Assembly: GCA_021780105.1 (NCBI GenBank)
Contig: JAJXZJ010000038.1
Coordinates: forward strand, 1 to 39,417
Length of the DNA: 39,417 nt
Source of the DNA: a bacterium
GTDB taxonomy: Bacteria > Verrucomicrobiota > Verrucomicrobiia > Limisphaerales > J093
Direction: 5' to 3'
The translations under genes were made by a program, and so were the position numbers. Below the pieces are notes generated by a model, which did no database searches, was not told where the DNA came from, and was given only the letters and a program-made list of their open reading frames with translations. Positions 35,544 to 39,417 of this stretch are shown one piece after another (position 1 is the stretch's first letter; each line of letters opens with the position of its first letter).

Positions 35544-35882
35544 ATGAAACGCTACGGAATGATCGTCGGCGTCCGCGCCGAGAAACTCGATGAATACAAG
35601 CGGCTCCACGCCGCCGTCTGGCCCGACGTGTTGACCATGATCAAGCGGTGCCACCTCCAAAACTACTCGATCTTCCTGCGCCAACTCGACGACGGCCGTC
35701 ACTACCTCTTCAGCTATTTCGAGTACACCGGCGCGGACTTCGACGCCGACATGGCCAGAATGGCGGCCGACCCGGCGACGCGGGCCTGGTGGTCCGTGTG
35801 CAAGCCCTGCCAGCAACCGCTCGCCAGCGCCACCGCCGACGGGTGGTGGGCGGGAATGGAAGAAGTGTTCCATTGCGACTGA
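35544..35882 (+). CDS. rhaM: L-rhamnose mutarotase
   Basis: This 112-residue member of the RhaM (PF05336) dimeric ferredoxin-like family interconverts alpha- and beta-L-rhamnose in the cytoplasm. The start 'MKRYGMIVGVRAEKLDEYKR' is canonical. The residues equivalent to the catalytic pair of the E. coli enzyme, Tyr18 and His22, are present at exactly these positions ('EYKRLHAAVWP'). 'NYSIFLRQLDDGRHYLFSYF' and the terminal 'WWAGMEEVFHCD' complete the family pattern. Length equals the norm of about 104-115. It follows the DUF5703 gene on the same strand by 142 bp and gives the best evidence that the upstream hydrolases release L-rhamnose. Confidence 0.93.
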   Translation: MKRYGMIVGVRAEKLDEYKRLHAAVWPDVLTMIKRCHLQNYSIFLRQLDDGRHYLFSYFEYTGADFDADMARMAADPATRAWWSVCKPCQQPLASATADGWWAGMEEVFHCD

Positions 35883-36033
35883 GCCGGCCGCAATCATGAC
35901 CTGCCGCGACCGCAAACCGCAAGGTCACGGAATGGACCACGGCCAGATGGCGTTGGCCGCGTGAGAGGGATGTTCCGCAGACGCCCCGGCCGTGGGAAAT
36001 CGCGGCTTGTTCATCTGCTGGCACTGTAGGACA

Positions 36034-38214
36034 ATGGTGCCTGAAAGCATGTTCAACCTGTTGCCAAAGGTCCTGGCCCGCGGTATCAACCCGGCCGTGT
36101 TGCTGCTGGCCGTGGCCGCTTGCGGGGCACAACCGGACAGCCCGAAGCGGGTGCTCGTGTTGGACTCATTCGGTCGCGACGTGGCACCGTTCAACGCGGT
36201 TGCCTCGGCCTTCCGCACCACGCTGGTGCGGGAGCTGGGAGAATCCGTGGACCTTCACGAGACCGCCCTGGAGGTGGGCCGGTTTCCGAAGGCAGGAATG
36301 CAGGAGCATCTCGCGGACTTTCTGGACCGCCGCTTCACGGGACGGCGGCTCGACCTGGTCGTGCCGGTGGGGGCGCCCGCCGGGCTGTTCGTGGCGCAAC
36401 ATCGTCAACGCCTTTTCCCGGAAACGCCGATCCTGTTTACCTCCGGGGATCCGCGCTTGGTGGGATTGGAGCTGGTTCGGACCAACGCCACCCTCGTGAC
36501 CTGCGAGGTCAACCTGCCGGGCATGGTCGAAGACATGCTCCAGCTCCAGCCGGACACCACGAACGTGGTCGTGATCTTCGGCGCTTCGCCTCTGGAGAAA
36601 TTCTGGGAACGCGAATGCCGGCGCGAGTTTGCGCCGTTTACCAACCGCACGCATTTCTCCTGGCTTGGCGACCTGTCGCTGCCTCAGATCAAGGCGCGCG
36701 TTGCGGTCCTGCCGGCGCGTTCCTTCGTGCTGTTCGGCATGTTCACCACGGACGGAGCCGGGGTTTCCTGCGACAACGATGGCGCGCTGCAGGCCCTGCA
36801 CGCGGTGGCGAACGCCCCCCTCTACGGCTGTTTCAACAGCCAGCTCGGCCTGGGGATTGTCGGCGGCAGGCTGTATCAGGATGCCAGGGTGGGCGCGCAG
36901 GCCGCCCGTGTCGCGATCCGCATGCTGCGCGGCGAAAAGGCGACGAACATCCCACCGCAGGTTCTCGATTCGTCCTTTCCGGTGTATGACTGGCGAGAAC
37001 TCAAGCGCTGGGGCATCAGCAAAACGCGCCTGCCCGCGGGCAGTGTCGTCCAGTTCCGGCAGCCGACCTCATGGGAACTTTACAAATGGCGGATCATCGC
37101 CGTCATCTCCCTCTGCTCCATCGAAACGGTCCTCATCGTTCTCCTGGTGGCGAACCGGGTCAAGCGGCGGCGGGCCGAGCAGGCGCTGCGGGAAAGCGAG
37201 GAACGGTTGAGCCTGGCCACCGGGGCGGCGGACATCGGCGTCTGGATGTGGGACATGGCGCGCAACCACGTTTGGGCCACGGAAAACTGGTGCCGGATGT
37301 TTGGTTTCCTGCCCGCCACGGCCCTGCGTTTGGAGACGGTGATGGAGCGGATTCATCCGAATGACCGCACGACGGTGGAACACGCCGTGCGGCGGGCCAT
37401 TGAAGAACGGACCGACTACGTGGGCGAATACCGCGTGGTGCTGCCCGACGGCACGCAACGCTGGATCGCAGCCCGGGGTCGGCTGGACACCGGCTCCGGT
37501 GCGAAACGGGCGCGACTGCTGGGCGCGTCGGTGGACATCACCGAGCGCAAACGGATGGAGGAGGCCGCGCGCGACCTGAGCGGTCGGCTGATCACCGCCC
37601 AGGAGCGGGAACGAGCGCGGCTTGCCCGCGAGCTGCACGATGACATCACGCAGCGGCTGGCCCGCCTGGCCATTGATGTCGGCCGGTGCGAACAGGGAAC
37701 CGCCGAGCTGACTCCGGCGGAAATGGCGCGCGAAGTGCGGGAAGGCCTGGTCCGGCTGAGCGACGATGTCCACGCCCTCTCCTATCGCCTGCACCCGTCG
37801 GTGTTGGAAGACCTTGGCCTGGCCACGGCGTTGCAGGCGGAAGGCGAGCGCTTCACACGGTGCGAATCCATCCCCGTGGGCGTGAAGCTGCGTGACATCC
37901 CGGAGTCCCTGCCGCGCGAGTCGGCGCTGTGCCTGTTTCGCGTGGCGCAGGAAGCGCTGCGCAATGTCGCGCGGCACGCCCGCGCCCGCATGGTCGAGGT
38001 GGCGCTGCGGAGTCTGGACGGCGGCCTGCAACTGGCCGTTCGGGATGATGGGCGCGGTTTCGATCCTGCCGTTCAGGGCGCGCACCCCAGCCTCGGGCTG
38101 GCGAGCATGAGGGAACGCGTCCATTTGCTCGCGGGCGAACTGGATATCGAAAGCGCCCCCGGCCACGGGACCACCGTGGTGGCATGGGTGCCGTTGTCGG
38201 CGAAATCCGTATGA
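36034..38214 (+). CDS. Sensor histidine kinase with periplasmic ABC-substrate-binding-like sensor
   Basis: This 726-residue membrane sensor begins with a hydrophobic export segment ('INPAVLLLAVAACGA', about 18-32). A 310-residue periplasmic domain of the ABC substrate-binding type follows ('RVLVLDSFGRDVAPFN', 'DLVVPVGAPAGLFVAQH', 'TPILFTSGDPR', 'PLYGCFNSQLGLGIVGG'). Next come a membrane helix (352-374), a PAS domain (about 388-505, 'YRVVLPDGTQRWIAARG') and a HisKA_3 domain with phospho-acceptor H535 in 'RLARELHDDITQRLA'. The ATPase domain has 'EALRNVARHARA', 'DDGRGFD' and 'GLASMRERVHLLAG'. It overlaps the response regulator start by ATGA. ATG 36049 or GTG 35992 are other possible starts. The signal is unknown; sugar or oligosaccharide sensing fits the location but is inference. 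Confidence 0.9.
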   Translation: MVPESMFNLLPKVLARGINPAVLLLAVAACGAQPDSPKRVLVLDSFGRDVAPFNAVASAFRTTLVRELGESVDLHETALEVGRFPKAGMQEHLADFLDRRFTGRRLDLVVPVGAPAGLFVAQHRQRLFPETPILFTSGDPRLVGLELVRTNATLVTCEVNLPGMVEDMLQLQPDTTNVVVIFGASPLEKFWERECRREFAPFTNRTHFSWLGDLSLPQIKARVAVLPARSFVLFGMFTTDGAGVSCDNDGALQALHAVANAPLYGCFNSQLGLGIVGGRLYQDARVGAQAARVAIRMLRGEKATNIPPQVLDSSFPVYDWRELKRWGISKTRLPAGSVVQFRQPTSWELYKWRIIAVISLCSIETVLIVLLVANRVKRRRAEQALRESEERLSLATGAADIGVWMWDMARNHVWATENWCRMFGFLPATALRLETVMERIHPNDRTTVEHAVRRAIEERTDYVGEYRVVLPDGTQRWIAARGRLDTGSGAKRARLLGASVDITERKRMEEAARDLSGRLITAQERERARLARELHDDITQRLARLAIDVGRCEQGTAELTPAEMAREVREGLVRLSDDVHALSYRLHPSVLEDLGLATALQAEGERFTRCESIPVGVKLRDIPESLPRESALCLFRVAQEALRNVARHARARMVEVALRSLDGGLQLAVRDDGRGFDPAVQGAHPSLGLASMRERVHLLAGELDIESAPGHGTTVVAWVPLSAKSV

Positions 38215-38861
38215 ACCGTTCGCTTCGTCCACGAGTGTTGCTGGCGGACGACCACCGCATGGTGGCAGAAGGCTTGAAACGTCTGCTCAGCCCGGAGTTC
38301 GACCTGGTGGACGTGGTGGAGGACGGCCGCGCCCTGGTTGCGGCCGCAAAGAAGCTGCGGCCTGATGTCATCGTGGCGGACATCACCATGCCGCACCTCA
38401 ATGGCATCGACGCGCTCGCCCAACTGAAGAAGGATCATCCGGGAGTGAAGGTGGTGTTCTTGACGATGCACCAGGACGTGGCCTACGCCTGCCGGGCGCT
38501 GGAAACGGGAGCCTCGGGGTATGTGCTGAAACACTCCGCCCCCGCCGAGCTGATCACGGCCATTCGCGCCGCGCTGAGCGGGAAAACCTACCTCACGCCC
38601 GCCCTGGCAGGTGAGGTCTTCCGTGTCATGCAGCAAGGCCCCACGGCGGTCAGTGACCCGGCGGCAAGCCTGACGCCGCGGCAGCGGGAAATTCTCCAAT
38701 TGTTGGCCGAGGGTCGCTCGGCCAAGGAAATCGCCGACGCGCTCGCGATTTCGTCACGCACCGTCGAATTTCATAAATACCAGATGATGGAAGCTCTGGG
38801 TCTCCACACGAATGCCGAGCTTGTCCACTTCGCCATCAGGCACGGCATCGTGGCGGTGTAA
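38211..38861 (+). CDS. NarL/FixJ-family response regulator (LuxR-type HTH)
   Basis: This 216-residue DNA-binding response regulator is the partner of the preceding kinase, as its ATG overlaps the kinase TGA. The receiver domain has acidic residues D13/D14 ('LLADDHRM'), phospho-acceptor D57 ('IVADITMPHLNG'), T85 ('VFLTMHQD') and K107 ('GYVLKHSAP'). The LuxR-type helix-turn-helix is at about 148-195: 'LTPRQREILQLLAEGRSAKE', then 'IADALAISSRTVEFHKYQMM'. All phosphorylation residues are intact. By family knowledge it is a transcription factor activated by HisKA_3 kinases. The upstream glycan genes are a natural candidate regulon, but no operator could be identified. Confidence 0.93.
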   Translation: MNRSLRPRVLLADDHRMVAEGLKRLLSPEFDLVDVVEDGRALVAAAKKLRPDVIVADITMPHLNGIDALAQLKKDHPGVKVVFLTMHQDVAYACRALETGASGYVLKHSAPAELITAIRAALSGKTYLTPALAGEVFRVMQQGPTAVSDPAASLTPRQREILQLLAEGRSAKEIADALAISSRTVEFHKYQMMEALGLHTNAELVHFAIRHGIVAV

Positions 38862-39188
38862 TCCGCCGGGAGAGTCAGGCACTTCTCGCTGCCTCGGCCG
38901 CGCGCCAATGCGCGACCTGGCCGGAGTCAATTCCGGGCCGCCACGGTGTTCCGGCGACGGGTTCGCGGTGGTCTGGGCTTTTGTTTGATGAAATCAGCCG
39001 GACGATTCCGGGACACGGGGAAAGCCTTTGTCTCCCGGCTTCCCGGAAAGAGCTTGCGGCCGAAGCCCGCTCTTGCAAAGTAAACCCCGGATGCCGGGCA
39101 CCGAGGTAAATGCGACACACCTGTTTTGCCAGGGGTTGGTCTGTGCCTCACCAGGCGTGTTCTTTCACCTGTTTCAGAAACTAGGGGA
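38862..39188. other. Intergenic, no gene seen
   Basis: About 330 bp lie between the response regulator and the tRNA fragment. Minus-strand open frames overlap it but carry no recognised domain. There is a short hairpin CCCGG-ATG-CCGGG at 39086-39098. The string CGGCCGAAGCCCGC...GCAAAGTAAA at about 39059-39083 resembles a string ahead of the GH95 gene (9423-9443). No obvious tRNA promoter was recognised. Confidence 0.4.
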
Positions 39189-39229
39189 GGGCCCATAGCT
39201 CAGTGGTTAGAGCAGGCGACTCATAATCG
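39189..39229 (+). tRNA. 5' half of elongator tRNA-Met (CAT), interrupted
   Basis: The sequence folds as the first 41 positions of a tRNA. Acceptor strand GGGCCCA (39189-39195), TA, D-stem GCTC...GAGC (39198-39201 with 39210-39213) and anticodon stem GGCGA (39215-39219) are followed by loop CTCATAA with anticodon CAT (39222-39224). The 3' stem strand begins TCG (39227-39229) but should continue CC to close the stem; instead AAAAAGTG follows. No variable loop, T-arm or complementary TGGGCCC is found in the remaining 190 bp. The identity as elongator Met, and not initiator, follows from the A-rich acceptor/D-arm pattern and the CTCATAA loop. A tRNA-Ile2 with modified CAT is possible. Confidence 0.7.
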
Positions 39230-39348
39230 AAAAAGTGCGTTTTCCCTCATTTTCCCCCAATTGGTCTGTTTGAGTCTTATGTCCTTATCACTAGAGCGTA
39301 TTAAATAAAGGCGCAGCCATTTGTCGCCTGCGGAGGCAGACTGGGGAG

Positions 39349-39417
39349 GTGAAGACGATCTCCTTGGATTTGCGCGAACGGATTCTGACTGCGTATGACG
39401 CCGGCGAAGGCACCCGG
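39349..39417 (+). CDS. IS630-family transposase, N-terminal start (partial)
   Basis: GTG at 39349 opens a frame that runs off the window end after 23 codons: 'MKTISLDLRERILTAYDAGE' and then GTR. This matches the start of IS630-type transposases, whose first helix-turn-helix reads S.DLRERIL..YD.G..TR. GGGGAGG lies directly before the start codon. The catalytic DDE domain is outside the window. The left end of the element should lie between the tRNA break at 39230 and this start; GAGCGTATTAAATAAAGG at 39295-39312 is a candidate, with TA target sites nearby. Confidence 0.75.
   Translation, partial: MKTISLDLRERILTAYDAGEGTR

Noticed and set aside
39189..39300. Group I intron inside tRNA-Met
   Set aside because: The break lies in the 3' strand of the anticodon stem instead of in the anticodon loop. 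I see no conserved intron core, and no 3' exon is found before the IS630 start.

Overview
The window looks like a piece of chromosome from a high-GC, Gram-negative heterotroph of the Verrucomicrobiota, most plausibly the Pedosphaera/Limisphaerales side of the phylum. This placement is inference from gene style: delta-60 repeat proteins, many LamG-like secreted proteins, a prepilin-like protein ending in a '[10 protein letters not shown]' motif, DUF1080 and Gfo/Idh/MocA proteins with Tat signals, DUF5703 and GH106 enzymes, and few clear Shine-Dalgarno sites. No rRNA or other phylogenetic marker is present except guaA and recG.

Layout. 1-1430: tail of an IS3-family transposase, an AT-rich scar with a small gene remnant on the minus strand, and a degenerate 21-22-nt periodic repeat. 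1431-6071: a delta-60 repeat protein, an unrecognised secreted barrel-like protein, a decayed DUF772-type transposase, a DUF1080 protein and a gene-poor stretch. 6072-9299 (minus): a 1075-residue membrane protein with a type-1 periplasmic-binding-like domain, behind a good sigma70-type promoter. 9484-17653: LamG-GH95 alpha-fucosidase-like enzyme, a YncE-like propeller protein, a GH5 glycosidase (minus), an unknown 193-residue protein (minus) and a Gfo/Idh/MocA oxidoreductase (minus). 17816-22567: housekeeping block with recG, a small lipoprotein, a small membrane protein and guaA. 22712-25834: ArsR-like regulator, a LamG/Ig-like secreted protein whose 5' end is broken, and a prepilin-like protein.

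25955-38861 is the most coherent functional block, all on the plus strand: a GH106 rhamnosidase-like enzyme, an unassigned (alpha/alpha)-barrel enzyme 24 bp downstream, a DUF5703 protein with a LamG-like domain inserted in circularly permuted order, an L-rhamnose mutarotase (rhaM), and a sensor kinase/response regulator pair whose genes overlap by ATGA. With the GH95 and GH5 enzymes it suggests a lifestyle of degrading rhamnose- and fucose-containing polysaccharides. No SusC/SusD pair is present.

38862-39417: a 5' half of an elongator tRNA-Met that breaks off within the anticodon stem, followed about 120 bp later by the start of an IS630-family transposase. Mobile-element debris therefore lies at both window ends and at about 4.3-4.6 kb.
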